64,000 nucleotides of DNA, taken from assembly GCF_023008405.1 (NCBI RefSeq), contig NZ_CP095376.1, positions 3,558,001-3,622,000 on the forward strand. Reading direction: 5' to 3'. The notes under the pieces are model-generated. The model saw nothing but the letters and a program-made list of their open reading frames with translations, was not told where the DNA came from and searched no databases. The DNA comes from Amycolatopsis sp. FBCC-B4732 (GTDB lineage: Bacteria; Actinomycetota; Actinomycetes; Mycobacteriales; Pseudonocardiaceae). Of the stretch, positions 1 to 9,715 are shown piece after piece (within the stretch, counting starts at the first letter, position 1; each line of letters opens with the position of its first letter). A program made the position numbers and the translations under genes.

Positions 1-1426
1 TCCAGCGCTTGTCTTCGTTCCAGTTCTGTTCCAGCTCGTCGGTCGACCGCCAGAAGCCGACGGCCAGCCCGGCCGCGTACGCGGCACCGAGCGCGGTGGT
101 CTCGGCGACGACCGGCTTCGACACCGGCACGCCGAGGATGTCCGCCTGCAGCTGCATGCACAGCTCGTTGGCGGTGACACCGCCGTCGACCCGCAGCACG
201 TCGAGGGTGACGCCGGAGTCGTTCTGCATGGCCTCGACGACGTCGCGGGTCTGGTAGCAGATCGCTTCCAAGGTGGCCCGCGCCAGGTGGGCATTGGTCG
301 TGGCCCGGGTCAGGCCGACGATCGCGCCGCGCGCGTCGGACCGCCAGTACGGCGCGAACAGCCCGGAGAACGCCGGGACGAAGTAGACGCCGCCGTTGTC
401 CTCGACCTGGCGGGCCAGGCTCTCGCTCTGCGACGCGCCGCTGATGATGCCGAGCTGGTCGCGCAGCCACTGCACCGCGGACCCCGTGACGGCGATCGAG
501 CCTTCCAGCGCGTAGACCGGCTTCTCGTCGCCGAACTGGTAGCACAGCGTCGTCAGCAGGCCGTGCTTCGAGCGCACCAGCTCCTGGCCGGTGTTGAGCA
601 GCAGGAAGTTGCCGGTGCCGTAGGTGTTCTTGGCCTCGCCGGGCCGGAAGCAGACCTGGCCGACGGTCGCCGCCTGCTGGTCGCCGAGGACGCCGGTGAT
701 GGCGACCTCGCTGCCGAGCGGGCCGTCCGCCCGGGTGACCCCGAAGAAGCCCGGGTTCGACGATGGCCGGATCGCCGGCAGCATCGCGCGGGGGACGGTG
801 AAGAACGACAGGAGCTCGTCGTCCCAGTCGAGGGTCTCCAGGTCCATCAGCATGGTGCGCGAGGCGTTGGTCGGGTCGGTGACGTGCACGCCGCCGTCCG
901 GGCCGCCGGTCAGGTTCCAGATGAGCCACGAGTCGGTGGTGCCGAAGAGGGCGTCGCCCTTCTCCGCGTCCTCGCGCACGCCGTCGACGTTTTCGAGGAT
1001 CCACTGCAGCTTGCCGCCGGAGAAGTACGTGGCGGGCGGGAGGCCGGCCTTGCGGCGGATGACCTCGCCCTTGCCTTCGCGCTCCAGTGCGGAGGCGATC
1101 CGGTCGGTGCGCGTGTCCTGCCAGACGATCGCGTTGTAGTACGGGCGGCCGGTGCGGCGGTTCCACACGACCGTGGTCTCGCGCTGGTTGGTGATGCCGA
1201 GCGCGGCCAGGTCCCCCGCCGTCAGGTTGGCCTTGTTGAGCGCGGTCGCGATGACCGAGCGGGTGCGTTCCCAGATCTCGGTGGCGTCGTGCTCGACCCA
1301 GCCCGGCTTGGGCAGGATTTGCTCGTGTTCGAGCTGGTGGCGGGCGATTTCGTTGCCGCCGTGGTCGAAGATCATGAAGCGCGTGCTCGTGGTGCCCTGG
1401 TCAACGGCGCCGACGTAGTCAGGCAT
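1..1426 (-). CDS. glpK: Glycerol kinase, first copy (C-terminus off window)
   Basis: ATP-dependent phosphorylation of glycerol to glycerol-3-phosphate in the cytoplasm. The start ATG (1424-1426) is preceded by GAGGAGC. The N-terminus reads [20 protein letters not shown], the FGGY-kinase phosphate-binding motif, followed by [14 protein letters not shown] and a VWQDTRTD motif typical of GlpK. Only about the last 25 residues should be missing beyond base 1. It lies 15 bp downstream of glpF on the same strand, the gylCAB-like order known from actinomycetes, so it is probably co-transcribed with glpF. A second, fused glycerol kinase is encoded at 3253-5202. Family assignment is certain; the truncation is only the window edge. 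Confidence 0.96.
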   Translation of the reverse strand, partial: MPDYVGAVDQGTTSTRFMIFDHGGNEIARHQLEHEQILPKPGWVEHDATEIWERTRSVIATALNKANLTAGDLAALGITNQRETTVVWNRRTGRPYYNAIVWQDTRTDRIASALEREGKGEVIRRKAGLPPATYFSGGKLQWILENVDGVREDAEKGDALFGTTDSWLIWNLTGGPDGGVHVTDPTNASRTMLMDLETLDWDDELLSFFTVPRAMLPAIRPSSNPGFFGVTRADGPLGSEVAITGVLGDQQAATVGQVCFRPGEAKNTYGTGNFLLLNTGQELVRSKHGLLTTLCYQFGDEKPVYALEGSIAVTGSAVQWLRDQLGIISGASQSESLARQVEDNGGVYFVPAFSGLFAPYWRSDARGAIVGLTRATTNAHLARATLEAICYQTRDVVEAMQNDSGVTLDVLRVDGGVTANELCMQLQADILGVPVSKPVVAETTALGAAYAAGLAVGFWRSTDELEQNWNEDKRW

Positions 1427-1441
1427 GGGGGTGCTCCTCAC

Positions 1442-2263
1442 TCAGTTGGCGGGCTCGAGGTCCTTGGCGGGCATGGCGTCCAGCGGGTCCCCGGCGGGCA
1501 GGAAACGCTCGATCAGGTACTTGTAGATCGCGCCGCCGACGAGGGCGCCGATGATCGGGCCCACGATCGGGATCCACCAGTAGGGGAAGCCGTACTGGTC
1601 GGACCACGCCGTGTCGTAGCCGGTCAGCCAGGACGCCAGGCGCGGGCCGAAGTCGCGGGCGGGGTTGATCGCGTAGCCGGCGTTGGTGCCCCAGGCCATG
1701 CCGATCGCGACGACCAGGAAGCCGACGACGACCGGGGCCAGGTTCGCGCCCGGCGAGGTGTTGCGCAGGTCGGTGATGGCGAAGAGGACGATCAGGAGGA
1801 TCGCGGTGCCGATGATCTGGTCGCGGAAGGCGCCCCAGTCGCCCACCGGGAGCGTGCCGTTGCCCGGCAGGGTGGAGAAGACGCCCTGGGTCTTGATCGT
1901 GAGGCCGGGGTCCTTGGCGTTGAGCACCTCGGTGTAGTTCCAGCGCACCAGCAGGGCGGCGAGGAACGCGCCGGCGGTCTGCGCCACGGCGTACGGGGCG
2001 ACCTTGCGCCACTCGAAGCCCTTGAACACCGCGAGCGCGATGGTCACGGCCGGGTTCAGGTGCGCGCCGCTGATCCGCGAAGCGACGTAGACACCGAGCG
2101 TGACGCCGAGCCCCCAGGCCCAGGCGATGCTGTCGTGGTCCCCGATGCCCGCGGCGGCGACCTGCGCCACCACCCCGCACCCGAACAGGATGAGGATCAT
2201 CGTTCCCACGAACTCGGCGGCCATCTCGCCGCCGAGCCCGCGGGCCTTGAGGTTTCGCACCAT
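1442..2263 (-). CDS. glpF: Aquaglyceroporin / glycerol facilitator (MIP family)
   Basis: Channel for facilitated glycerol diffusion across the plasma membrane. The 273-residue protein has six hydrophobic segments and both MIP signatures: NPAVT in the first half and NPARD in the second. The Asp after the second NPA box is characteristic of glycerol-conducting members rather than strict water channels. An upstream in-frame ATG would add 24 residues, but the ATG at 2261-2263 has a GGAGGAAAGC ribosome-binding site and begins MVRNLKARG, so it is chosen. It heads a glpF-glpK transcript divergent from the IclR regulator at 2418; operator-like repeats lie between them. Confidence 0.95.
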   Translation of the reverse strand: MVRNLKARGLGGEMAAEFVGTMILILFGCGVVAQVAAAGIGDHDSIAWAWGLGVTLGVYVASRISGAHLNPAVTIALAVFKGFEWRKVAPYAVAQTAGAFLAALLVRWNYTEVLNAKDPGLTIKTQGVFSTLPGNGTLPVGDWGAFRDQIIGTAILLIVLFAITDLRNTSPGANLAPVVVGFLVVAIGMAWGTNAGYAINPARDFGPRLASWLTGYDTAWSDQYGFPYWWIPIVGPIIGALVGGAIYKYLIERFLPAGDPLDAMPAKDLEPAN

Positions 2264-2350
2264 TGCTTTCCTCCACAAAGGACCGTTGTTCCCCCTGGTG
2301 GGTTCCAGCCAAGCTCGCCGGTCACAGCCGGTCAACGGACGGCGGTCGGC

Positions 2351-2390
2351 ATTGTCGAACGGCCGATGTGGATGTTCGACATTGTCGAAT
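2351..2390. promoter_or_regulatory. Probable IclR/GylR operator pair in the glpF-iclR divergent promoter
   Basis: ATTGTCGAA occurs as a direct repeat at 2351 and 2381, 30 bp apart. The second copy is the right half of an imperfect 17-bp palindrome, GTTCGACATTGTCGAAT (2374-2390). The sites sit between the glpF start (2263) and the regulator start (2418), where a local IclR repressor would bind to control both. The repeats are seen; binding is inferred. Confidence 0.6.
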
Positions 2391-2417
2391 CAGGGCCGGT
2401 CGGGTTAGGTTGGCGGC

Positions 2418-3170
2418 GTGCCCGGTCCGATCCAGTCCATCGAGCGCGCCGCCGCGATCCTGCGGTTGCTGGCGCGCGGTTCGGGCCGTCTGGGCGTCGG
2501 CGAGATCGCCGAGTCGCTCGAGCTGGCCAAGGGCACGGCGCACGGGATCCTGCGCACGCTGCAGGGCGTCGGGTTCGTCGAGCAGGACCGCGACACGGGC
2601 AAGTACCAGCTCGGCGCGGCCCTGCTGCACCTGGGCACGAGCTACCTCGACGTCAACGAGCTGCGCTCCCGCGCGATCAACTGGGCGGACGCGCTGGCCG
2701 CGCGCAGCGGCGAGGCCGTCCGGATCGGCGCGCCGCTGGAGGGCCGGGTGCTGGTGGTGCACCACGTGTTCCGCCCCGACGACAGCCTGCAGAGCCTCGA
2801 CGTGGGCACGCTGCTGCCGCTGCACGCGACCGCGCTCGGCAAGGTCCTGCTGGCCTACGACACGACGTTGAAGGCGGACCCGGAGTCCTACACGCGCCGG
2901 ACGCTGGTCACCCAGACGGCGATCAAGCGGGCGTGTGCGAAGGTACGGGAGGCGGGCTGGGCGGCGGAGAACGGCGAGATGATCTCCGGCGAGGCGGGGA
3001 TCGCGGCCCCGATCCGCGGTCACGGCGGCATCGTGGTCGGCGCGATCGGCGTGTCCGGCGCGGTGGAGCGGATCTGCGAGCCGGACGGCAGCCCGAGCCC
3101 GAGGTTGCTGGGCCACGTCCGCGACGCGGCGCGTGCGGTGTCGCGCGACCTGGGTGCGTCGCGATGGTGA
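2418..3170 (+). CDS. IclR-family transcriptional regulator of glycerol genes
   Basis: 250-residue IclR-type regulator. Residues ~5-65 form the winged helix-turn-helix ([13 protein letters not shown], then an [16 protein letters not shown] recognition region). Residues ~75-245 form the GAF-like effector domain, with the family-typical [15 protein letters not shown]. It is divergent from glpF-glpK and followed by a second glycerol kinase, so it most likely corresponds to GylR, which represses glycerol genes and responds to glycerol-3-phosphate in Streptomyces. The GTG start at 2418 has only a weak ribosome-binding site. Function is inferred from neighbours. Confidence 0.9.
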   Translation: MPGPIQSIERAAAILRLLARGSGRLGVGEIAESLELAKGTAHGILRTLQGVGFVEQDRDTGKYQLGAALLHLGTSYLDVNELRSRAINWADALAARSGEAVRIGAPLEGRVLVVHHVFRPDDSLQSLDVGTLLPLHATALGKVLLAYDTTLKADPESYTRRTLVTQTAIKRACAKVREAGWAAENGEMISGEAGIAAPIRGHGGIVVGAIGVSGAVERICEPDGSPSPRLLGHVRDAARAVSRDLGASRW

Positions 3171-3208
3171 AGGAGGTGCCCGGCATGGACCCGGCCTCAG
3201 CGGGACTT

Positions 3209-3235
3209 GGCCGGGCCCGGCCACCCGGCCCGGCC
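3209..3235 (+). terminator. GC hairpin between the IclR gene and the fused glycerol kinase
   Basis: GGCCGGGCC (3209-3217) pairs perfectly with GGCCCGGCC (3227-3235) across a 9-nt loop in the 82-bp gap after the regulator stop. There is no U-tract, so it could be a partial terminator or an mRNA processing structure. Confidence 0.4.
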
Positions 3236-3252
3236 GGTACGGAGGTGAGCAC

Positions 3253-5202
3253 GTGGTCCAGCGGTACGTGATGTCCATCGACCAGGGCACCACCTCCACC
3301 CGGTGCATCCTGTTCGACGCCCGCGGCCGGCTCGTGTCGGTCGTGCAGCGCGAGCACCAGCAGCACTTCCCGCGGCCGGGGTGGGTCGAGCACGACGCCG
3401 TCGAGATCTGGCGGAACGTGTCGCGGATCGTCCCGCAGGCGCTCGCCGACGCCGGAGCGGGCGCCGAGCAGGTGGCCGGGCTCGGGATCGCCAACCAGCG
3501 CGAGACCACCGTGCTGTGGGACCGGCGGACCGGCAACCCGGTCGGGCGCGCGATCGTCTGGCAGGACACCCGCACCGACGCCATGCTCGAACAGCTCGCC
3601 CGCGAGCCCGGCGCCGACCGCGTGCGGCAGCTGTGCGGCCTGCCGCTGGCGACGTACTTCTCGGCCCCGCGCATCCGCTGGCTGCTCGACCGCACCCCCG
3701 GCCTGCGCGAACGCGCCGAGCGCGGCGACGTCCTCTTCGGCACCATCGAGAGCTGGCTCATCTGGAACCTGACCGGCGGCGCCGAGGGCGGCGTGCACGT
3801 CACCGACGTCACCAACGCCTCGCGCACCATGCTGATGAACCTGCGCACCCTCAGCTGGGACGACGAGCTCCTGGACTTCTTCGACGTCCCGCGCGCGATG
3901 CTGCCGGAGATCCGGTCCTCGACGGAGGTCTACGGCACGACGTCGCGGGTGGTGCCCGGGATCCGCATCGCCGCGGCGCTGGGCGATCAGCAGGCCGCGC
4001 TATTCGGCCAGACGTGCTTCGCGCCCGGCGAGGCGAAGTGCACCTACGGCACCGGCAGCTTCCTGCTGCTCAACACCGGCCCGACCCCGGTGCTGTCGAC
4101 CCACGGCATGCTCACCACGGTCGGCTTCAAGATCGGCGACGAGCCCGCGGTGTACGCGCTGGAAGGCTCGATCGCCGTCACCGGGTCGCTGGTGCAGTGG
4201 TTCCGCGACGGGCTGGAGCTGATCGGCAGCGCCCCGGAGATCGAGACGCTGGCCAGGACGGTCGAGGACAACGGCGGCTGCTACATCGTGCCCGCGTTCT
4301 CCGGGCTGTTCGCCCCGCACTGGCACAGCGAGGCCCGCGGGGTGATCGCCGGCCTGACGTCGTACATCACGAAGGGCCACCTCGCGCGGGCGGTGCTGGA
4401 GGCGACCGGCTGGCAGACCCGCGAGGTCGTCGACGCGATGAACGCGGACTCCGGGCTGGCGCTGTCGTCCCTGAAGGTCGACGGCGGGATGACCGCGGAC
4501 AACCTGCTGATGCAGTTCATCGCCGACGTCCTCGACGTCCCGGTGGTCCGCCCGATGGTGGCGGAGACAGTGTCGCTGGGCGCGGCCTACGCGGCCGGGC
4601 TGTCGGTCGGCTACTGGCCGGACCTGGAGGGCCTGCGCCGCAACTGGCACCGCGCCGGCCAGTGGCTCCCGGCGATGGACCCGGCCCGCCGGACCTCCGA
4701 GTACGGCCACTGGCGCCAGGCGGTGGAGCTGACGTTCGGCTGGATGCGCCCCGGCCCGGCCGCGGCCCCGCCCGGCTCCGACCTGGTCGAGGTCCTGCTG
4801 GCCGACCACCGCAGGTTCGAGCAGCTGCTGCGCGACCTGCGCAACACGGAAGCGGACCGCGCGGCTTCGGTGGCGGAGCTGGCGGCTCTGCTGGTCGCCC
4901 ACGCGACGGCGACCGAGCGGATCGTCCGGCCGGACTCCCCGGGTTCGCCGTTCGCCGACGACCTTCTGGCGGTGCTGGAGAGCGAGGACTTCGAGAAGGC
5001 GTTGCCGCACTTGGAGAACATCGTGGACGCGCACGTGCGGAGCGAGGAACGCGGCCTGCTGAACGACTTGCGCCGCACGATGTCCACTTCGGACCGCACC
5101 GGGCTGGGCCGGGTGTTCGTCGCGGAACGGCGCCGCCAGCTGGACCTGGACTGCGGGAACGCGGACCACATCCGCGAGCTGGGCGACCGGCTCACCCTTT
5201 GA
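3253..5202 (+). CDS. glpK: Glycerol kinase fused to a C-terminal hemerythrin-like (HHE) domain
   Basis: 649 residues, against about 500 for normal GlpK. Residues 1-~505 are a complete FGGY kinase ([15 protein letters not shown] near the N-terminus, [10 protein letters not shown], and a [16 protein letters not shown] segment). A Pro/Ala linker at ~505-512 leads to ~135 extra residues that read as an HHE cation-binding domain: LLADHRRFE (His519), HATATE (His550), LPHLENIV (His586) and DAHVRSEE (His594), the His/Glu spacing of a four-helix di-iron bundle. The GTG start has an ideal GGAGGTGAGC site. It is convergent with the ATPase gene, overlapping it by 11 bp. Kinase function is secure; the HHE domain as a redox, NO or iron sensor regulating kinase activity is inference. 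Such a fusion is unfamiliar to me. Confidence 0.92.
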   Translation: MVQRYVMSIDQGTTSTRCILFDARGRLVSVVQREHQQHFPRPGWVEHDAVEIWRNVSRIVPQALADAGAGAEQVAGLGIANQRETTVLWDRRTGNPVGRAIVWQDTRTDAMLEQLAREPGADRVRQLCGLPLATYFSAPRIRWLLDRTPGLRERAERGDVLFGTIESWLIWNLTGGAEGGVHVTDVTNASRTMLMNLRTLSWDDELLDFFDVPRAMLPEIRSSTEVYGTTSRVVPGIRIAAALGDQQAALFGQTCFAPGEAKCTYGTGSFLLLNTGPTPVLSTHGMLTTVGFKIGDEPAVYALEGSIAVTGSLVQWFRDGLELIGSAPEIETLARTVEDNGGCYIVPAFSGLFAPHWHSEARGVIAGLTSYITKGHLARAVLEATGWQTREVVDAMNADSGLALSSLKVDGGMTADNLLMQFIADVLDVPVVRPMVAETVSLGAAYAAGLSVGYWPDLEGLRRNWHRAGQWLPAMDPARRTSEYGHWRQAVELTFGWMRPGPAAAPPGSDLVEVLLADHRRFEQLLRDLRNTEADRAASVAELAALLVAHATATERIVRPDSPGSPFADDLLAVLESEDFEKALPHLENIVDAHVRSEERGLLNDLRRTMSTSDRTGLGRVFVAERRRQLDLDCGNADHIRELGDRLTL

Positions 5203-8200
5203 GGCTCTTGGTCGTTCCCCAGACCTTGTGGATGGCACTCACCAGTTCCTTGGCCCCATAGGGGTTGGCCCCCAAGTAGCGTCGCGCACGGGCCAGCGTC
5301 TCGAACCCTCCGGGGCCAGGGCCTGTTCCGACGCTCATCCATTGCTCGTCGAGCCGGTTGTCGAAGATGTCCAGCAGCACGGCCAGGTACTCGGCCATCA
5401 CCGACACGTCCAGCCGGATGCCTGCCACGAGTTCGGGCTCCGCATCGCCCCGGGCCCCGGCTTCGGAGACGCTCTTCGCGAACTCGCGAAGCAGTTTGCC
5501 CGTCAGCGCGTCGACGGGATGCTCGTCGAGTACCGGGATGAGCGTCGCCCCCGCTTGACGGTCCGGTGAGCGACTCAAGCGGTCCATGGCCGCCCGCGTC
5601 GTGCGGTCGAGCTGACGACGCACGAGCCGGGCTGTGACCGCGGCCAGATCGAGCTTGTCCGAGGATTTGTGGTCACTGATCGCCTCGCTGATGCGCACCA
5701 GCTCGCGCGCCAATCCGCCGGAAACGACGTATGCCAGCGCCGAAAACTGCTCAGGAAGATCGACGACGCGACGGTTGAGGAGCTGCTTCGCTTGTTCGAA
5801 GGTCAGATAGTCGACTCGCACGACGGCGTCGAACGCACTGTCCAAGACCGTTCGCATCCCCATCGCGGTCAGCTCGAAGTCAGCCAATGCGTCTTCCGAG
5901 ACCGACACGAGGAAGTAGCAGTTCGGCACGTTGAAGACGGCCTTCAGCTCGTTGAGGAACAGCTGCGCGCGCTCACCGTCGCTGATCCGGTCGAGTTCGT
6001 CGATGCCGATGAGCACCTTGCCTTCGAGCTTGCGCGCTACAGCAGCGGCCACCCCGAGGAACACGCGGAACCGGTCGACCAGCTGCGGGTGGTTGAGCGG
6101 GACGTCGTCGCGCTTCACGGACGTCTTGCGTTTGAACCCGAACGTCGCACCCACCACCGGTGGCGCGCCGACGGACAGTTCCCCCTCGGTCGTACGGCTC
6201 TGCAGGACGCGCAGCTTTTCCCGCTCGTCCCGAGCAAAGCGGGCGAGTTCGGCGGCCATGATACTGCCGGGGCCCGGCCGGCGACCGCGCTCGGGCTGAA
6301 CCCCGCGGAGCAGCCGGAAGGCACCGACGAGGAGGGAGTGCGACGATCCGTCCGCACCGCCCGACACCAGGTCGTTGATCACCCGGTCGTGTTCCGTAGC
6401 GTACTTCTCGACTTCGTCGCACAGCCTGCCGAACAAGTGGGTCAGGAAGTCCTTCGACTGGTACCCGAGCGGTGCGTCCACCCGTACGGTCAGATCACGG
6501 CGTGTTTCTTGCTTGCGGTCGTCGGAGCCGCGGAGCAGCCGGCCGGCGCACCACCGCTCGAGCAACGTCGACTTGCCGGCCCCGCGAGGACCGGCCAGGG
6601 CGAAGCTTCCCTTGCCGCGCTGCCCGAGCAACTGGCGAAGCTCCCGGGTCGCGTCCGTGTCGATGTCGACGACGGCCTCGGACACGATCTTGCTGTGCGA
6701 CGGCAGGAGAATGCTGTACGGGGAGTCCAGTCCCCCGCTTGCCTCGGCCGCCAATGGCAGCAGCCCGGATCCGTAGAGGCGCTCCAGCCATTCATCGTAA
6801 GCAGCTTGGGCGAATACCGGGGCCGGCTTCGAGTGCCGATCCACCAGGAATTGGCCGAATCGGTACATGGCAGCGACAGTACCGGCGGCGAGGCCACCGA
6901 CGACCAGTCCCGCGCCGGCGCCGTACCACACAACCCCCTGCCAAACTGCGGCGGCGGGTACCGAAAGCCCGGATACCACACTCACCAACTCAAATGAATC
7001 CAATCCGAATATTTCTATTTCGAGATAGTAGACATCGTCAAGAAACGCAAATGCTGCCCACAGGGCCGGAATGCCGACGACCAGCCCCCATCGCCAGCCA
7101 CCCGACAGGCCAATGAGGTCGGTGATCAACCAAACAAGAAAAGGCATCGCGAATATCACCACGGCAATGCTCAGACCCCTGATGATCTGGCCGCAACTTC
7201 CCCAGAGTGCCCCATTGGCAGATCGATTCATCCTGGTCAGGTATTCGTTCCGCGCTCGCAGGTAGTGCTGCTCATAGGCGAATTCCCGTTCGAGCAGCAC
7301 ATCACCGTCGAGCCGGACTCGATCGCGCAGCCGGTTCGCGACCCGCGGCGGCAACTGCCGCCTCCGGACGACCTCGCCGAGCAGGTAGTCCAGGACGTGG
7401 TCAGGAGCATCCCGTTCCTCCTCCCACGGACGATCGATTCTCGTCTCAATGGCCGAAGTTTCGGGCATGCGCCAGCGGTCTTGCAGCCAGCTCGAAGCCT
7501 GGAAGGCATCGGGGTGATGCGGGTACTGCCTGCTGATCGCGGCAATGGTTTCGTGCGCCGCCGCATTTCGACCGAGGTCGATCTGCGCCTGCGCCAACCT
7601 CAGGCTCACCTGGAACATCCGAGGATCGATCTCCAGTACGTGCTGGTACGCATCGACGATCCGCTGAGGCGCAGCACCCGAGCCGACCAGGATCTTCGCC
7701 CGACAGGAATTGAGTTGGGGGCTCAACGGATTGCGATCCAGCGCCATCTCGACGAGTCGATTAGCTGCGTCCGCAGATTCGCCCCGCCTGCGCATGACAA
7801 CTATGACCCCGGCGACCGCGCCAGGCCGGAAAGGGTCGATGGATAGCGCTTCTCCGTACAACGCAGCTGCCGCGTCGTTAATCTCGCTCTCACGGGTTAC
7901 GAGCGCCTGATCGGCCAGCGTGGCGGCATGAATTTCCAGAACTGCGGCATACCGGGAAAACCGCAGCCGAAGATGCGCAGCTGCCGCGGACACCTCTGCG
8001 CTACCTCGGGCGGACCTCCGCCACAACTCAATGCGCACTAGCTCCGCATGGAGCGAACCGGGTTCACGTTCGGGAACCGAATTGAGCAACTGTACCGCAG
8101 CGGCGTAGTCATCGCACTCGCCCGCGCACAGCGCGCGTTCGACGAGCACCGCCGACGACGTCCGAACCGGCGGAGCCGCGTCGGCGAGCAGCCGCACGGC

Positions 8201-8608
8201 CTCGTCGATCCGCTCCGAAAGGCGTAGCGCTGTCGCCTGTCCGGCCAGCGCCTCTCCATTCGTCGGGTCCAGCCGGCACGCGGATCGGAAGGCCGCCAGC
8301 GCGCGGTCGGCGTCCCGCAACGCGGCACCGCAGTTGAAGGTCTGGTAGGCCGGGTCATCCGGCTGGCCGAGCGCGATGATCCCGCGCGCCAACTCGACGT
8401 GAACGGAACCACGCCACGCGGAGAGCTCCGCCAGCGCAGCCCGGGCTTCGTTCCAACGGCGGAGCAGCCAGAGCGCGCGCACCCGGCCGGCCAAGGCACG
8501 CGCGTCACGATCGCCGCCGTTCGCCGGCATCGTTTCGAAAGCCGCGAGTGCCGCGGCTCCGTCGAATTGCCGGAGGGCGAGTTCGGCGTTGACGAACGGA
8601 TCGCTCAT
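5192..8608 (-). CDS. Large TPR / transmembrane / P-loop NTPase of unknown function
   Basis: About 1138 residues if translation starts at the ATG at 8608; an in-frame ATG at 8647 adds 13 residues, and neither has a clear ribosome-binding site. The N-terminal ~380 residues are helical repeats of TPR type (segments such as [20 protein letters not shown] and [20 protein letters not shown]). Around residues 470-600 lie several hydrophobic spans, including [18 protein letters not shown]. The C-terminal half is a P-loop ATPase: Walker [10 protein letters not shown] near residue 675 and Walker [10 protein letters not shown] near residue 870, followed by YFLVSVSE, a sensor-like strand. The architecture recalls KAP- or STAND-type ATPases anchored to the membrane with the repeat domain as sensor. 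AT-rich stretches inside it (for example 6990-7030) differ from its neighbours, hinting at transfer. No specific function can be assigned. Confidence 0.85.
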   Translation of the reverse strand: MSDPFVNAELALRQFDGAAALAAFETMPANGGDRDARALAGRVRALWLLRRWNEARAALAELSAWRGSVHVELARGIIALGQPDDPAYQTFNCGAALRDADRALAAFRSACRLDPTNGEALAGQATALRLSERIDEAVRLLADAAPPVRTSSAVLVERALCAGECDDYAAAVQLLNSVPEREPGSLHAELVRIELWRRSARGSAEVSAAAAHLRLRFSRYAAVLEIHAATLADQALVTRESEINDAAAALYGEALSIDPFRPGAVAGVIVVMRRRGESADAANRLVEMALDRNPLSPQLNSCRAKILVGSGAAPQRIVDAYQHVLEIDPRMFQVSLRLAQAQIDLGRNAAAHETIAAISRQYPHHPDAFQASSWLQDRWRMPETSAIETRIDRPWEEERDAPDHVLDYLLGEVVRRRQLPPRVANRLRDRVRLDGDVLLEREFAYEQHYLRARNEYLTRMNRSANGALWGSCGQIIRGLSIAVVIFAMPFLVWLITDLIGLSGGWRWGLVVGIPALWAAFAFLDDVYYLEIEIFGLDSFELVSVVSGLSVPAAAVWQGVVWYGAGAGLVVGGLAAGTVAAMYRFGQFLVDRHSKPAPVFAQAAYDEWLERLYGSGLLPLAAEASGGLDSPYSILLPSHSKIVSEAVVDIDTDATRELRQLLGQRGKGSFALAGPRGAGKSTLLERWCAGRLLRGSDDRKQETRRDLTVRVDAPLGYQSKDFLTHLFGRLCDEVEKYATEHDRVINDLVSGGADGSSHSLLVGAFRLLRGVQPERGRRPGPGSIMAAELARFARDEREKLRVLQSRTTEGELSVGAPPVVGATFGFKRKTSVKRDDVPLNHPQLVDRFRVFLGVAAAVARKLEGKVLIGIDELDRISDGERAQLFLNELKAVFNVPNCYFLVSVSEDALADFELTAMGMRTVLDSAFDAVVRVDYLTFEQAKQLLNRRVVDLPEQFSALAYVVSGGLARELVRISEAISDHKSSDKLDLAAVTARLVRRQLDRTTRAAMDRLSRSPDRQAGATLIPVLDEHPVDALTGKLLREFAKSVSEAGARGDAEPELVAGIRLDVSVMAEYLAVLLDIFDNRLDEQWMSVGTGPGPGGFETLARARRYLGANPYGAKELVSAIHKVWGTTKSLKG

Positions 8609-8687
8609 GACGGTAGGTACTCGGCCGGAGGCGAGCCTGTTACTCATCGGTGCCGGATTCAGCCACTCGGAGCATCATCCGGCGCGA

Positions 8688-9488
8688 TCAGACGGTTTTC
8701 AGGCAGCGACTGCTCTCCCGCACCACCAGCTCCCCCTCCACCGTGCCCCGCGCCGGTCCCGCCACGCCGTCGATGCGGGCCGCCAGGGCCGCGAGTGTCT
8801 GGCGGCCCGCCGCCACGAAGTCCTGGCGGACCGTCGTCAGCGGCGGCGCGAAGAACGCTGCCTCCGGGACGTCGTCGAAGCCGACCACGTGGGCGTCGCG
8901 GGGAACCCGCATTCCCGCCTCGCTGAACGCCGCCAGCAGGCCCAGTGCCATGTGGTCGTTGGCCGAGAACACCGCTCGCACACCGGGTTCGGCCGCCAGG
9001 GACTGGCCCGCTCGGTAGCCGGACTTCGCGGACCAGTCGCCCCGGACCACCGGCGGGACTTCCGCGCCGTGGCGTTCCAACGTCTCTCGCCAGCCTCGCT
9101 CGCGGGCGCGGGCGGCCGGGCCGTCTTCCGGGCCGCCCAGGTGCCAGACCGTCAGGTGGCCGAGGTCCAGGAGGTGCTCCGTGGCCCGGCGGGCACCCGC
9201 GTACTGGTCGGTCGACGCCGCCGGGACGAGGGGGATCGGGGCCGGGTCCGGGACGAACCGGGCGTCGAGCACGACGATGCCCGCCACGCCCTGCAGCAGC
9301 AGGCCGGCCACCGCGGCCGGGACCGCCGCGCCGTCGCGGCCCGGGACGCTGAAGACGGTCAGCGCGTACCCCTGCTCCCGGGCGGCCGAACGGAGGCCGT
9401 TCAAGGTCGCGCCGGAGGCGGTGGAGCCGGTCGCGATCACGCCGAGCGTGCCCCGGCGGGCGGGCAAGGGGCCGTCGTCCAGGGACAT
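8688..9488 (-). CDS. LacI/GalR-type sugar-binding domain protein lacking the HTH
   Basis: 266 residues that align with only the effector domain of the two complete LacI proteins at 28.1 and 44.1 kb. It begins MSLDDGPLPARRGTLGVIAT, exactly where those proteins have TGRTGTLGVV after their DNA-binding and hinge regions, and retains RRATEHLLDLGH, FSANDHMALGLL, VVGFDDVPEAAFF and PPLTTVRQDF. I find no HTH-coding sequence upstream in any frame. The start codon is only 7 bp from a LacI-type operator (9496-9509). It could be a heterodimerising modulator, a cytoplasmic sugar sensor or a truncation product. The family call is firm; the function is open. Confidence 0.85.
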   Translation of the reverse strand: MSLDDGPLPARRGTLGVIATGSTASGATLNGLRSAAREQGYALTVFSVPGRDGAAVPAAVAGLLLQGVAGIVVLDARFVPDPAPIPLVPAASTDQYAGARRATEHLLDLGHLTVWHLGGPEDGPAARARERGWRETLERHGAEVPPVVRGDWSAKSGYRAGQSLAAEPGVRAVFSANDHMALGLLAAFSEAGMRVPRDAHVVGFDDVPEAAFFAPPLTTVRQDFVAAGRQTLAALAARIDGVAGPARGTVEGELVVRESSRCLKTV

Positions 9489-9495
9489 GGGGCGA

Positions 9496-9509
9496 TGTTA
9501 GCGATCACA
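9496..9509. promoter_or_regulatory. LacI-type operator, copy 1
   Basis: TGTTAGCGATCACA, a slightly degenerate copy of the palindrome TGTTAGCGCTAACA found at 44088. It lies in the divergent promoter between the HTH-less LacI protein (start 9488) and the DUF1996 gene (start 9716), so it could affect either. It matches the 29237 site at 13 of 14 bases. Confidence 0.65.
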
Positions 9510-9533
9510 CCACCGGACGTGAACTTTGTTCGC

Positions 9534-9558
9534 CTTCCATAAATAACGAAACGATAAC
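9534..9558 (+). promoter_or_regulatory. Upstream element shared by the two DUF1996 genes, copy 1
   Basis: CTTCCAT followed by AAATAACGAAACGATAAC. The second DUF1996 gene has CTTCCATAACGGAACGATAAC at 58725-58745, a similar distance (about 170-180 bp) before its start. Conservation of this AT-richer block upstream of paralogues suggests a shared promoter or activator site; no regulator is identified. Confidence 0.5.
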
Positions 9559-9715
9559 GCGCGCTTCGCCGCTTGAACCACCCCTCCGCGGGAGCCGTTT
9601 CTGCCAGTGCCGGAACCAAGTGCCCCGGACGCGGTGGCACTCCCCCGGGTTCCGCGCGTCTCCCACCGGGCACGCAGCTGTCTCCGGCGTGCCCGGAAAA
9701 CCGAACGAGGTGACC

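Noticed and set aside
287..3271. A ~990-codon open frame on the plus strand antisense to glpK/glpF
   Set aside because: Arg/Ala/Gly-rich low-complexity product with no motifs; a shadow of GC3-biased genes on the other strand, which have clear family matches.
9489..9715. Frameshifted HTH segment for the short LacI protein
   Set aside because: No helix-turn-helix-like sequence in any minus-strand frame of this gap; it is a promoter region.
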